A stretch of 64,000 bases of DNA from Selenomonadales bacterium (lineage in GTDB: Bacteria > Bacillota > Negativicutes > Sporomusales > UBA7701): NCBI GenBank assembly GCA_029975165.1, contig JARKPR010000090.1, positions 1 through 64,000 of the forward strand, in the 5' to 3' direction. Below the pieces are notes generated by a model that was not told where the DNA came from, ran no database searches, and worked only from the letters and a program-made list of their open reading frames with translations. Within the stretch, counting starts at the first letter, position 1. Every line of letters starts with the position of its first letter. Below, one piece after another: positions 1-8,049 of the stretch. Both the position numbers and the translations under genes were made by a program.

Positions 1-57
1 CGTCTCTGGTACTGTTGTGGGGCAACAGTACACCAAACAGAGACGTCTTTTCCTTTT
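1..57 (+). terminator. Terminator-like nested hairpin of a gene left of the window
   Basis: The outer stem CGTCTCTG (1-8) pairs with CAGAGACG (38-45). The inner stem GTACTGTTG (9-17) pairs with CAACAGTAC (23-31). An unpaired ACCAAA sits on one side, and the structure is followed by a T-rich run (46-57). This is a typical intrinsic terminator layout apart from the asymmetric bulge. The gene it ends would lie outside the window. Confidence 0.65.
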
Positions 58-224
58 TCAGATTGATATGGCCATTATACCCAGCAATTTTCGGTCAGGC
101 AATCCCGTCAGCTTTCGGGCATTTAATTTTGGCAGCTACAGTACGGATAAAGAATAGAGGGGTAAATCTACAAGGCGTTCGGGTCTTATTTGTTATCACA
201 ATTATGAGTTTGGGAGGTGAGAAG

Positions 225-473
225 ATGGGTTTTAAAGAAGACATTGATTTTGAATCGTATGCGCAATCAGAACAATACCAAATAGACCAAGCTATTTTCA
301 ACGATTGGCAGACACGAGTTTATGTTAATAATGAACAGTTAGGCGTCCATTTCGACCAGTCGTACCAAGACCAAGCTAACGCGGCGGTGTTCAGGCTGAA
401 TGCTTTGCAGGAGTACCAGGATATTCAATATCCTAATATGGTTGGGCAAAAGAGACGGAAAATTGTCCTTTAA
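225..473 (+). pseudogene. Unknown protein, N-terminal fragment of a frame-broken gene
   Basis: The start ATG is chosen at 225 because GGGAGGTGAG lies just upstream; the open frame reaches further 5' but with no start signal. The 82-residue product is hydrophilic and rich in Gln, Asn and Tyr, and I do not recognise it. Its last residues after about 440 look basic and artificial, while the -1 frame opens at 437 and continues with a helical-looking stretch into the next fragment. The simplest reading is one gene with a single-base loss near the A-runs at 448-451 or 459-462. It may be a true pseudogene or a sequencing indel. Confidence 0.5.
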
Positions 474-508
474 TAGCTGCTCAAAACCTGAGAGAGTCAG
501 AAGCCCAG

Positions 509-1396
509 ATGCAGATGCTAACGGAAAACCTTAATTTGGCCTCTGCCAAACCGCCGGCAGTGGGGAGTTTAGGGGAACTGGCAGCTAGTGGGCTGCTGGA
601 ATCACCTTATACTATTTATAATACTATTAGGAACAACCGCCTATCATCATACCCAGAAATGTTCCAGGAGTATGCGTCAAGATGGCAATATAACTTTGAA
701 ATAATATTAGGGCCTGCCAATCCGGCATTCGTTGATGCCACATTGGATTGGGATGATATGGTAAGAGGTCTTCATTTGGAATATAATGAGAATGGGGTAT
801 TAACAAAGGTTGACTCCGCAGGTAGACGGCCTTATGAAGAAGAAATCAGGACGGCTGAACAGAATAGAGTAATCGAAGCGGAAAATGAACGTACAGTTGC
901 TGAAATGATACAACGAACTAATTTTCCAAGTCCTAATGAACCTCAAATTTTATCTGGGGAAAACGCAAAGGCTAGCTTGTCCCCGAAAGCAACCTATAAA
1001 GAAGGCTTTAAAGCTGGCATTAATAATAAAGAAATGCCAGAAGGTTTACGGCGGGTTGTATTAATGCCCGAGATATTGGGATTTATGGGGCAAAATTTGA
1101 ATGTGAAAAGTTTAAGCGGAGCACTTAACGCACTGTTAGAGGACGGGATTACTGTCGTACGTGTAGAGATTGAACCAGGCCAATATCATCTGACGTTTCT
1201 AAGGGAGTTAAAACAGCAATATGATAAAATATTAATAACCACCAGTGAATTTGAACGGGGTAGGCTTGAAGCAGAATTTTGTGTAGATGTTCTTCTGGTA
1301 TTTGGTTCTATATCTAGTTCAGACCAAATAGATATATCCAAACTGTCCTCCACTTCTAAATTATTCCTCATGGAATACTTTCAGGAATTACGATAA
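509..1396 (+). pseudogene. Unknown protein, middle fragment of the frame-broken gene
   Basis: The frame is open from 437; the first ATG at 509 has no Shine-Dalgarno, so independent initiation is unlikely. The 295-residue ORF has a charged helical N-terminal third, a linker, and an alternating alpha/beta-looking half (about residues 170-285). I recognise no family. It ends at a TAA (1394-1396) lying in an A-run, exactly where the -1 frame (open from 1360) continues with a sensible sequence into the third fragment. Together the three pieces would give a protein of roughly 560 residues. Base composition is A+T-rich compared with the rest of the window. Confidence 0.5.
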
Positions 1397-1509
1397 AACC
1401 GAAATATTTTGGCATTTTACCAGGAAATGATGATGAAGGCCCATTCGTTGGGGGAGGGGACTATTTTAGTCCTCTAAGAATAGCAATTTTCGGCCATGAC
1501 AATCCTGAG

Positions 1510-1923
1510 TTGGCCAACAGTCAGTTTAAAAAGGCAATGCAGGATGCGGTTCTTAAAGACATATATCCCGTAATAATAGACATCGGTAAAATGGGGGCTA
1601 CCGGCGTTGCCACTGTATACACTGGCCCATATGGTCCTGCTGTGGCGGCACCTATTAATTTGGTACTTGAGGCGGCAAAGCAAAAATCTATCAACTATGA
1701 TATGTCAAGTTATACCTGGGAGAATGCATTTGTAGACGCTGCAAAGAAGAATGGAATAGATTTAGTAGCCGGAATGGGTGCGAAAAAAATGAGTCAAGTC
1801 ATTGCAGAAGCGTTAAACCTTTCCGGAACGGACCAGTTTATTCTTGAGAAAAGCCTGAGTACTTATTTAAACCTGAAGTACTTATTTAAAGAAGAAGCCA
1901 ACAAGATTATCGAGAAGCCTTAG
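1510..1923 (+). pseudogene. Unknown protein, C-terminal fragment of the frame-broken gene
   Basis: The annotated TTG at 1510 has no ribosome binding site. The frame is open from 1360 and reads sensibly through the start (residue string KPKYFGILPGNDDEG upstream), so this is best seen as the end of the same gene. The C-terminal part has a Gly/Ala-rich segment (GATGVATVYTGPYGPAVAAP) followed by amphipathic helices. Such a segment resembles the pre-toxin or membrane-contact regions of large secreted proteins, but no family can be named. It is followed 41 bp later by a membrane protein with its own ribosome binding site. Confidence 0.45.
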
Positions 1924-1964
1924 AGCATGTAACACAATGACAAATAAATCAGGTGAGGTTTGTA

Positions 1965-2771
1965 ATGGGTAATAGTGTTATATGGGTGTCCGGGGCATTA
2001 ATTCTTTTTGCGATTTGTCTTTGGGTGCTCCAAATTGGCTTGTTAGGTTCATTTATTATGATTTCCTTTGCGGACCTTCTCTGGAGATGCAAGCTGGCCG
2101 GCAATATCACCGTGGCTGAACTGAAACGGCTACACGGGCGGAAGAGAGTCGGTATCACAGACGTCACGAAAATAACGGGACGATATTGGATAAACGCGCT
2201 TACTCCCCGTAATGTTATTTTAGATGTTTATACAGCAAATTATTGTTTGGTCATTACGGTGGATGAACGAGAAATTCTTAATTTGATTAGGCTGGGGTTG
2301 AGTGATTGGGTTATTGGGACCTCCTTTTTCCGGCCTAATATGAATCGCTTTATCATCAAGCCTTGCAATGAAGGTACACCTAGACATATTCAATATGATG
2401 TAATAGGCAAGTATGCTTTTTCTCCGGATACAATATTGTTCTCAATCTTATTTTTTGTTCTTGGTTCCAGTTCAGCATATTCCTTTGGGCTGATAAATAT
2501 ATGGCTTTTAGTGGGTCTGCTTTTTATCCCCTACTTATTCTTTATCCCCTCATTTATTGCAAAAATTCAGATTACACTGGATGAGAAGGGGGTAATAATA
2601 AAGGACGCAGATGAAGTGCGATTCTTATCTTTCGATGAGATCACATTAGTGGATAAAGGATTGTATCGCATTAAGATTACGACAAAGAGCGGAGAGGTGC
2701 TATATTTTCCAAAGGCATGCTATATGTTAGTAGAACTTATAAATGAATTAGGCAAAAAAAGAATGTATTAA
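1965..2771 (+). CDS. Membrane protein with C-terminal PH-like domain
   Basis: The start ATG at 1965 is preceded by AGGTGAGG at 6-nt spacing; a GTG at 1953 overlaps that site and is less likely. The 268-residue protein has hydrophobic segments at about residues 5-40 and 145-195. A soluble C-terminal region of alternating beta strands and a final helix follows (about 195-262). That arrangement resembles bacterial PH-like (bPH) domain membrane proteins. Function is unknown. It directly follows the broken large gene, so it could be a partner or an immunity-type protein, but that is only positional. Its A+T-rich composition matches the upstream fragments, suggesting joint acquisition. Confidence 0.6.
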   Translation: MGNSVIWVSGALILFAICLWVLQIGLLGSFIMISFADLLWRCKLAGNITVAELKRLHGRKRVGITDVTKITGRYWINALTPRNVILDVYTANYCLVITVDEREILNLIRLGLSDWVIGTSFFRPNMNRFIIKPCNEGTPRHIQYDVIGKYAFSPDTILFSILFFVLGSSSAYSFGLINIWLLVGLLFIPYLFFIPSFIAKIQITLDEKGVIIKDADEVRFLSFDEITLVDKGLYRIKITTKSGEVLYFPKACYMLVELINELGKKRMY

Positions 2772-2793
2772 TCTCAATTCCCGAAGAAAGTAG

Positions 2794-2841
2794 AAAAAGG
2801 CTTTGAGGGTCACTTCTCAAATGAGAGGCTGGCCTTTTTTG
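2794..2841 (+). terminator. Intrinsic terminator after the PH-like membrane protein
   Basis: AAAAAGGC (2794-2801) pairs with GCCTTTTT (2832-2839), with a second stem TTTGAG (2802-2807) and CTCAAA (2816-2821) inside. A T-run ends the structure. It closes the A+T-rich two-gene unit. Confidence 0.75.
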
Positions 2842-3024
2842 TTGGTTATTATCCCGCCCCCAATAATATATAACCTGACAGTAGCGTAGAATGTTTTCTT
2901 ACCAAACCTTTAACGGACCGCTCCATGCACACTGAGTATGCAACAACGTGGAGAATTGAGCAGGCTATGTATCCTTGCGTGCCACAAAACGAGAGAAGGC
3001 TTTTAAGTTTATCGGGACATTGTT

Positions 3025-3275
3025 GTTAACGAGAGATCCTGAAAAAATGGCTGGTGTTAACGAGATGTTAACGCAATTAAGGCACTGGGAAAAAATATTG
3101 CACGTATTTCAAAAATTGTAGCTCACAAGTCCTTTATTTCCGCGCATATATAGCGCTATTCCCTTATCCTGCGGTAGTGCCAGAAGGGACGGCATGATGT
3201 AAAAAATTACCAAAATGATTGGTAAATCAAAGGTTATGCCTAATTGCACCCTTAAGATGTTAACGTTTGGTTAAC
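3025..3275. promoter_or_regulatory. Five GTTAAC sites, two pairs at 11-bp spacing
   Basis: GTTAAC occurs at 3025, 3056, 3067, 3259 and 3270; each copy is followed by G. The two close pairs (3056/3067 and 3259/3270) have identical 11-bp start-to-start spacing, one helical turn. The first copy lies 31 bp before the second, close to three turns. Phased copies of a hexameric palindrome look like a multi-site operator. The protein that might bind is unknown. Confidence 0.4.
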
Positions 3276-3284
3276 GGATTTTGT

Positions 3285-3333
3285 AAGAAAGCGGTTGTTC
3301 ATGATACAATGAACAACCGCTTTCTTTGTCTTT
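3285..3333. terminator. Long perfect hairpin, probable bidirectional terminator
   Basis: An 18-bp perfect inverted repeat, 3285-3302 against 3309-3326, encloses the loop GATACA. The 3' side is T-rich and the mirror side has matching A residues, so it could stop transcription both ways. No gene ends directly at it, so it may belong to a short untranslated transcript. Confidence 0.45.
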
Positions 3334-3605
3334 GGGTGACCTAAGAGCTCGCCAGAAGATGTCCGCGCTAGTGAGGCTGAACCTGACGGCGGGGGCTGGT
3401 GAACGATAGACGACCTTACAAGAGGATATGGTAGCTGACCCAATCAGTGTGAAGGAATATAAAGACCCTTTTAAGGTGACGAGTAACAGCTTTTGCGACT
3501 GGCGAAACCGTCGTGTACCTTAAGGTACCTTTTTTATAATGGCCAACGCTGATTATTGGAAATATGGTAATAAGGTGATAATGTTCGTTAATGCATGAAC
3601 TTAAC

Positions 3606-3635
3606 TTGACATTGAGCACTTAAATCCAATATTGT
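3606..3635 (+). promoter_or_regulatory. Candidate sigma-A promoter for the EFR1 gene
   Basis: TTGACA (3606-3611) is a perfect -35 box. The best -10 match is TATTGT at 3630-3635, at 18-bp spacing. The start codon of the next gene is about 40 bp downstream. Confidence 0.4.
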
Positions 3636-3676
3636 GTACGTGTGGGGGCAGCGAACTGTATTTGGAGGGAAACATC

Positions 3677-4456
3677 GTGAATTATACAACCGTATATTTT
3701 TCTCCTACGAGTACTTCGGAAAAGAATGCTGTTAGTATTACAGAGGAATTGGCGTCAGGAAAGAAGTATGGCCGGATAGATTTGACAGCTTATAGTGCAA
3801 GGTGCACAGAGGCGGCTTTTTCTGGGGATGATTTCGTGGTATTCGGGATGCCGGTGTATCGGGGGCGAGTTCCTATAGTTGCTGCGCAGCGGCTTGCCCG
3901 GATTCGCGGACAACAGACGCCGTGTATTGTAACGGTTACTTATGGCAATAGAAATTACGACGATGCGCTGCTGGAATTAGCGGACCTCGTAGAGGCGAAT
4001 GGATTTGTGGTTAAAGCGGCAGCGGCTTTAATCGGACAGCATACCTGGGGACAGGTTCAGGTAGGCAGGCCGGACGCATCCGATATGCAGGAACACGAGA
4101 GGTTCGCAAAAGATTTTCTGGCCGCAGTCAAGAGGCTTCCGGATACAGCCGGCGAAGTCCTGGCGATAAAGGGAAACCGCCCGTATAGAGAAGGAGGCAC
4201 TGGCGGGATTTTTCGTCCCCTTACGGCAGATACATGTATCGGATGCGGAACTTGTGTGAGAAGTTGCCCCGTAGGCGCGATAGGCTCGGACTGCAGGACA
4301 GTTGATTCTGAGCGATGTGTTTCCTGTTTTCGCTGTATCCGAATCTGTCCGGTGCAGGCAAAAAACATGAATGACAGCAACTACCTGAAATTTGCAGAAG
4401 ATTTTACTAAGAAACTAGCAACCAGAAGGGAGAATGAATACTTCCTTCCCCTTTAA
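3677..4456 (+). CDS. EFR1-family flavodoxin-ferredoxin protein
   Basis: The GTG start at 3677 sits behind GGAGGG; the frame is open further 5' without a better signal. The 259-residue protein has an N-terminal flavodoxin-like fold (beta start YFSPTSTSEKN, about residues 5-16) and two C-terminal 4Fe-4S motifs, CIGCGTCVRSCP and CVSCFRCIRICP (about 190-235). This matches EFR1 proteins, which couple an FMN domain to a bacterial ferredoxin in anaerobes. The physiological electron partner is not known. It stands alone between its own promoter and a terminator. Confidence 0.85.
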   Translation: MNYTTVYFSPTSTSEKNAVSITEELASGKKYGRIDLTAYSARCTEAAFSGDDFVVFGMPVYRGRVPIVAAQRLARIRGQQTPCIVTVTYGNRNYDDALLELADLVEANGFVVKAAAALIGQHTWGQVQVGRPDASDMQEHERFAKDFLAAVKRLPDTAGEVLAIKGNRPYREGGTGGIFRPLTADTCIGCGTCVRSCPVGAIGSDCRTVDSERCVSCFRCIRICPVQAKNMNDSNYLKFAEDFTKKLATRRENEYFLPL

Positions 4457-4523
4457 GTTGTTCTGGAGAGGAACCAGGCAAACGGTCCTTTATTATTAGA
4501 TGAAATTAGGAAGACAAACAAAG

Positions 4524-4557
4524 TCCGTGCAACTTATTCGGTTGCACGGATTTTGTT
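4524..4557. terminator. Terminator between convergent EFR1 and ABM genes
   Basis: TCCGTGCAAC (4524-4533) pairs perfectly with GTTGCACGGA (4541-4550). T residues follow on the plus strand. It can serve both convergent genes. Confidence 0.75.
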
Positions 4558-4577
4558 TTACGGCTTGAAATCAGGAC

Positions 4578-4868
4578 TTAGGCCACGCTGTAAATTTTCA
4601 CATCGGGATCGGCGCTCCAGAGCGGCTTGAGGCCGATAAACACGTCGTTCCGGAACATCTCGCTGGTCAGGTATGCCTGCGCGTGTTCCACGCTGTCAAA
4701 ACCGTGCAGAACCTGAACATCCTCGTCCCGGATCAGCAGGTCTTTCGTCAGAGCGCCTTCGATAGTCTTGAGAAAAGGCGCGCGGTAATCGGTGTAGATC
4801 TTTGCTGCGGCAGGACGATTGGGGGCGTCAATTTTCATGGTTATTTCCAGATAAGCATTGATTTTCAT
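4578..4868 (-). CDS. ABM-type small dimeric alpha/beta-barrel protein
   Basis: The 96-residue protein has the beta-alpha-beta pattern of antibiotic-biosynthesis-monooxygenase (ABM) or ferredoxin-like dimeric barrels, with an N-terminal strand (residues 1-12), a long helix, and a closing strand. A ribosome binding site, AGGAGGAAGG on the minus strand, precedes the ATG. The gene is divergent from an HxlR regulator with a palindrome between them, so it is probably the regulator's target and may act in response to an electrophile or quinone-like compound. The exact substrate cannot be inferred. Confidence 0.65.
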   Translation of the reverse strand: MKINAYLEITMKIDAPNRPAAAKIYTDYRAPFLKTIEGALTKDLLIRDEDVQVLHGFDSVEHAQAYLTSEMFRNDVFIGLKPLWSADPDVKIYSVA

Positions 4869-4961
4869 TATATACCTTCCTCCTTAACGGATTTTGTACG
4901 GCTCCTGTTTGGAGCCTGCTTTGATTATAGCCACAGGATTCCGGAAAAAGAATATATTAGT

Positions 4962-4986
4962 AAATTCATGAGTAACTCATAAATTT
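4962..4986. promoter_or_regulatory. Palindromic operator between ABM and HxlR genes
   Basis: The core ATGAGT-A-ACTCAT (4968-4980) is flanked symmetrically by AAATT (4962-4966) and AATTT (4982-4986), so 22 of 25 positions are paired. It lies between two divergent genes and 60 bp before the HxlR start. This is the expected position and symmetry for an HxlR-family autoregulatory site. Binding itself is inferred. Confidence 0.55.
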
Positions 4987-5045
4987 CATAGTTGCTTGTG
5001 TTTGAACAGTATGCCTTATATAATTACGATACAGGAGGGTACAGA

Positions 5046-5432
5046 ATGTATAAACCCAAGTTGGAAAAAGATATTCGTTGCCCGTTGGAATATGGCCTGG
5101 AGATTTTCGGCGGGAAATGGAAGTCGCGGATTATCTGTCTTCTGGCAGAGAAAGAGGTTCTTCGTTATAGCTCTCTGCGCAAGGAAATGACAAATATCAC
5201 GGACGCGGTTTTGGCGGCGACTCTGAAAGAGTTGACCGAGGACGGCATCGTTCAAAGGCGACAGTTTGATGAAATTCCGCCGCGAGTGGAATATTGCCTG
5301 TCGGATAAGGGAAATTCCGTCGTGCCTATCCTGCAAAGCATTTGCCGATGGTCGGGCGCATACCACCGAGAGGACAGCGAGCATATCCTTGCGCAATGCC
5401 AAAAATGCGATTACAATTTCAAGGCCGAGTGA
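5046..5432 (+). CDS. HxlR-family winged-helix regulator
   Basis: The ATG at 5046 follows GGAGGG; an in-frame upstream start at 4992 has no such site and would run through the promoter. The 128-residue protein carries the HxlR signature: CPLEYGLEIFGGKWKSRIIC near the N-terminus (residues 11-30), then the recognition helix (TNITDAVLAATLKELTEDG) and wing. The conserved Cys (residue 11) is one that redox-sensing members use. A C-terminal CxxC (about residues 119-122) is an additional possible redox or metal site. It is divergent from the ABM-domain gene, and the BenE-type transporter lies downstream. Confidence 0.85.
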   Translation: MYKPKLEKDIRCPLEYGLEIFGGKWKSRIICLLAEKEVLRYSSLRKEMTNITDAVLAATLKELTEDGIVQRRQFDEIPPRVEYCLSDKGNSVVPILQSICRWSGAYHREDSEHILAQCQKCDYNFKAE

Positions 5433-5508
5433 TTTGGGAAGCGTAATTTGATTGGGGCGAACCAAGAAGAGACAACATATGCTTTAATGCCTTAGAGGAG
5501 GATTATAT

Positions 5509-6705
5509 CTGAGTGTTCTTGAGATAGTTATTCAGAAGGAGAGGATTAATCCTTTACGGGATTTAAATCAAAGGAATATTGCGATAGGAGTCATTACTTC
5601 ATTATTGGCAATCACCGGTCCACCGGCCCTTATTTTAGAGGCGGCGGCGAAAGGGAACTTTTCAACCTATCAAACGGTACTCTGGTTTTTTGCGATATAT
5701 GTCGGCGGGGGAATTTTTGGTATTATTTTGCCGCTACGCTATCGCATGCCGATCGTAGGGGCTCATTCAATTACCGGCGTAGCCTTTTTAGCCACAGTTA
5801 CTAACCAATTTACTTATCCGGAGCTCATCGGCGCTTATGTTTTATCGGGTTTATTGATACTGTCGGCAGGGGCTTTGGGTACTTTCGCCAAATTGCTGGA
5901 TTATGTTCCCAGAGAAGTTATTTCCGCGATGCTGGCGGGAATGATTACTAAGTATATGATGAATTTTATCGTTTCCACCAGCCAATTCTTGTTGGTCGGC
6001 GGCGGCGCCTTATTGGTTTTCTTTTTTTTCAGCAAAGGAAATAAGCGTATTCCGCCGATGCTGGCGGCGATTGTAACCGGGTGCATTCTCTTGCTTTTGT
6101 CCCATAATATCAGTAGTACGGGAATGGCGATCGATTTTGCTTTTCCGCACGTTCAAGTTCCCGAGTTTAGCGTGATTGGTTTCCTCTCGGTTGCGGTTCC
6201 CTTGGCGTTACTTGTTTTAAGCAATGATTGCGCGGTTGGGCTCGGGGCTTTAGAGCAGAACGATTATCATCCGCCGGTTAATCGCGTTGTTGCCTTGAGT
6301 GGTCTCTTTTCGGTTATCGCCGGTTTTTTTGGCGGCCAGTCCGCGAATATCGGCGGAATGATGACTGCGATCTGTGCCGGTGAAGAAGCGGGCCCAAGGG
6401 AAATGCGCTATATGGGGGCGGTTGTTTCCGGAAGCATTATTCTTGTTTTTGGCTTGTTATCGTGGAAGCTTGTCCCCTGGATTCAGGCTTTGCCTAGTCC
6501 ATTTATTGCAATCTTGGGCGGGTTCGCATTGCTTGGCGTCTTTGTAAACAGCTTGCAAATCAGTTTTTCCCGGCCGTCGATGAAACTCAGCGCAACTTTT
6601 GCCTTTATGATCGCTCTGGCGAATATTACAATTTTAAATGTCAGCGCTCCGGTATGGTCCCTGCTTGCCGGAACGATCATTGCCCGCTATATCGAAAAGA
6701 GTTGA
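5509..6705 (+). CDS. BenE-family benzoate/H+ symporter-like transporter
   Basis: A multi-helix membrane protein with BenE-type features: an early ITGPPALILEAA helix, NDCAVGLGALEQNDYHPP and GGQSANIGGMMTAICAGEEA, matching the family's central half-helix region. A TTG at 5605 would cut into the first membrane helix. The frame opens at 5488 and contains no ATG, GTG or TTG before 5605. The only start behind a ribosome binding site (GAGGAGG, 5495-5501) is a CTG at 5509, giving 398 residues, normal for the family. The transported aromatic acid is not determined. A regulatory link to the upstream HxlR gene is possible, since the genes run the same way 76 bp apart. Confidence 0.75.
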   Translation: MSVLEIVIQKERINPLRDLNQRNIAIGVITSLLAITGPPALILEAAAKGNFSTYQTVLWFFAIYVGGGIFGIILPLRYRMPIVGAHSITGVAFLATVTNQFTYPELIGAYVLSGLLILSAGALGTFAKLLDYVPREVISAMLAGMITKYMMNFIVSTSQFLLVGGGALLVFFFFSKGNKRIPPMLAAIVTGCILLLLSHNISSTGMAIDFAFPHVQVPEFSVIGFLSVAVPLALLVLSNDCAVGLGALEQNDYHPPVNRVVALSGLFSVIAGFFGGQSANIGGMMTAICAGEEAGPREMRYMGAVVSGSIILVFGLLSWKLVPWIQALPSPFIAILGGFALLGVFVNSLQISFSRPSMKLSATFAFMIALANITILNVSAPVWSLLAGTIIARYIEKS

Positions 6706-6752
6706 TCGCCGATGGAATCGCTCAAAACAAACTTTGATTGGGGAGAACCAAG

Positions 6753-7973
6753 ATGAAATATAATTTTGATGAGATTATTGACCGCAAAAATACGAACGCC
6801 ATGAATACCGACGGGTTCCGGGAGTATATCTTTCACGCCGGCCCGGAGATGAAGTTTCCCTATGAGGACGATGATTTCGTGCGTATGTGGGTGGCGGATA
6901 TGGAGTTCGCCACGCCGCCGGAGGTCTGCCAGGCCATCAAAGACCGGGTGGACAGACGTATTTTCGGCTACAGCCGGGTGTTCGAGAACGCCTATTATGA
7001 GGCGTTTTCCGGCTGGTGCCGCACGTTGTATGACTGGAGCTTCCCCAATGAGCAACTGGTATTCACGCCTGGCATCATTCCGGCGCTGTACGAGCTTGTG
7101 GGCGATTTGGTAGCGGCGGATGAGAAGCTGCTGATCACCACCCCGGCCTACGGCTATTTCAAGCACGCCGCCACTTTCAATGGCCGCGAACTGGTCTGTT
7201 CGCCGCTAAAGGATGACAATGGCTGGTTCACTATTGATTTTGAGGATTTGGAAGGGAAAGCGGCGGATCCCAAGGTGAAGCTTTTGCTGTGGTGCAACCC
7301 TCACAACCCCACCGGCCGGATGTGGACGGTGGAGGAGACAAAGCAGGTGGGCGCTATCGCGGAGAAATACGGGCTGTGGCTGATTTCCGACGAGATTCAT
7401 TGCGACGTGATTCGCCAGGGCAAAAGGCATATCCCCACCGCCAGGGTCATGCCGGATTATCCCCGGCTCATCACCTGCATGGCGGCCAGCAAGACCTTCA
7501 ATATGGCCGGGCTGATGTTTTCCAACGTCATTGTCCGGGATGCCGAGGTGCGGAGACAAATGGCGGCCCACGATAAGCTGATAGGCTGTGTAAATCCCCT
7601 TTCGCTTGCGGCAACGCAGGCGGCCTTCGAGCATGGCGGCGACTGGCTGGAGCAGATGAAAGCCTACCTGGACGGCAATTTCCGGTTGGTGGCCGACTAC
7701 TTCGCCGCCAAGGCGCCGGGCGCTGTCTGCCCGATCCCGGAGGCTACTTATCTGGCCTGGGTCGATTTGAACCGTTGCCTGCCGGCGGTGGACGACCTGC
7801 CGATGTTTTTCGCCAACAAGGCCGGGGTTTTGCTGGAGGGGGGCGACGGCCTGTTTGTGGGAAACGCGAAAGGCTTTGTGCGCCTGAATCTGGCGATGCC
7901 CAGGGCCATCGTGGAGAAAGGCCTGCGGCGGATGGGCGAGGCGATTTGCAGGCACACCGGCGGGGCTTGCTAA
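6753..7973 (+). CDS. patB: PatB/MalY-family PLP-dependent C-S lyase
   Basis: The ATG at 6753 follows GGGGAGAA. The 406-residue product has the fold-type I hallmarks of the MalY/PatB group: WVADMEF near residue 45, the NPHNPTGR loop, DEIHCD (cofactor-binding Asp), and the PLP lysine in AASKTFNMAGL. Family members cleave cystathionine or other C-S bonds, releasing a thiol, pyruvate and ammonia, and some also repress maltose genes. Base composition switches to high G+C here. The selenoprotein candidate follows 76 bp later, so a link to sulfur or selenium amino acids is possible but unproven. Confidence 0.8.
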   Translation: MKYNFDEIIDRKNTNAMNTDGFREYIFHAGPEMKFPYEDDDFVRMWVADMEFATPPEVCQAIKDRVDRRIFGYSRVFENAYYEAFSGWCRTLYDWSFPNEQLVFTPGIIPALYELVGDLVAADEKLLITTPAYGYFKHAATFNGRELVCSPLKDDNGWFTIDFEDLEGKAADPKVKLLLWCNPHNPTGRMWTVEETKQVGAIAEKYGLWLISDEIHCDVIRQGKRHIPTARVMPDYPRLITCMAASKTFNMAGLMFSNVIVRDAEVRRQMAAHDKLIGCVNPLSLAATQAAFEHGGDWLEQMKAYLDGNFRLVADYFAAKAPGAVCPIPEATYLAWVDLNRCLPAVDDLPMFFANKAGVLLEGGDGLFVGNAKGFVRLNLAMPRAIVEKGLRRMGEAICRHTGGAC

Positions 7974-8049
7974 CCGGTACAATTGATTAGTGCTTGTTAT
8001 GTTTTGTGCGGATTGAGTTTGAAGATATGCGAGAGGGAGAAGGCGGAAG

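Larger units (their letters stand above)
2842..3605. other. Gene-poor intergenic stretch
   Basis: I see no credible gene in these 760 bases: the short open frames lack ribosome binding sites and protein-like composition. The stretch holds five GTTAAC sites, an 18-bp perfect inverted repeat (both listed separately), and a 14-bp palindrome GTACCTTAAGGTAC (3515-3528) followed by CTTTTTT, which may act as a weak terminator. The part from 3330 to 3500 is more G+C-rich and could be a decayed gene or structured RNA, but I cannot identify it. Confidence 0.4.

Noticed and set aside
3252-3619. Two short minus-strand frames in the gene-poor stretch
   Set aside because: They run through a perfect hairpin, lack ribosome binding sites, and do not look like proteins.
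5605-6705. TTG 5605 as the start of the BenE-like gene
   Set aside because: It removes the beginning of the first membrane helix and has no ribosome binding site; CTG 5509 fits better.
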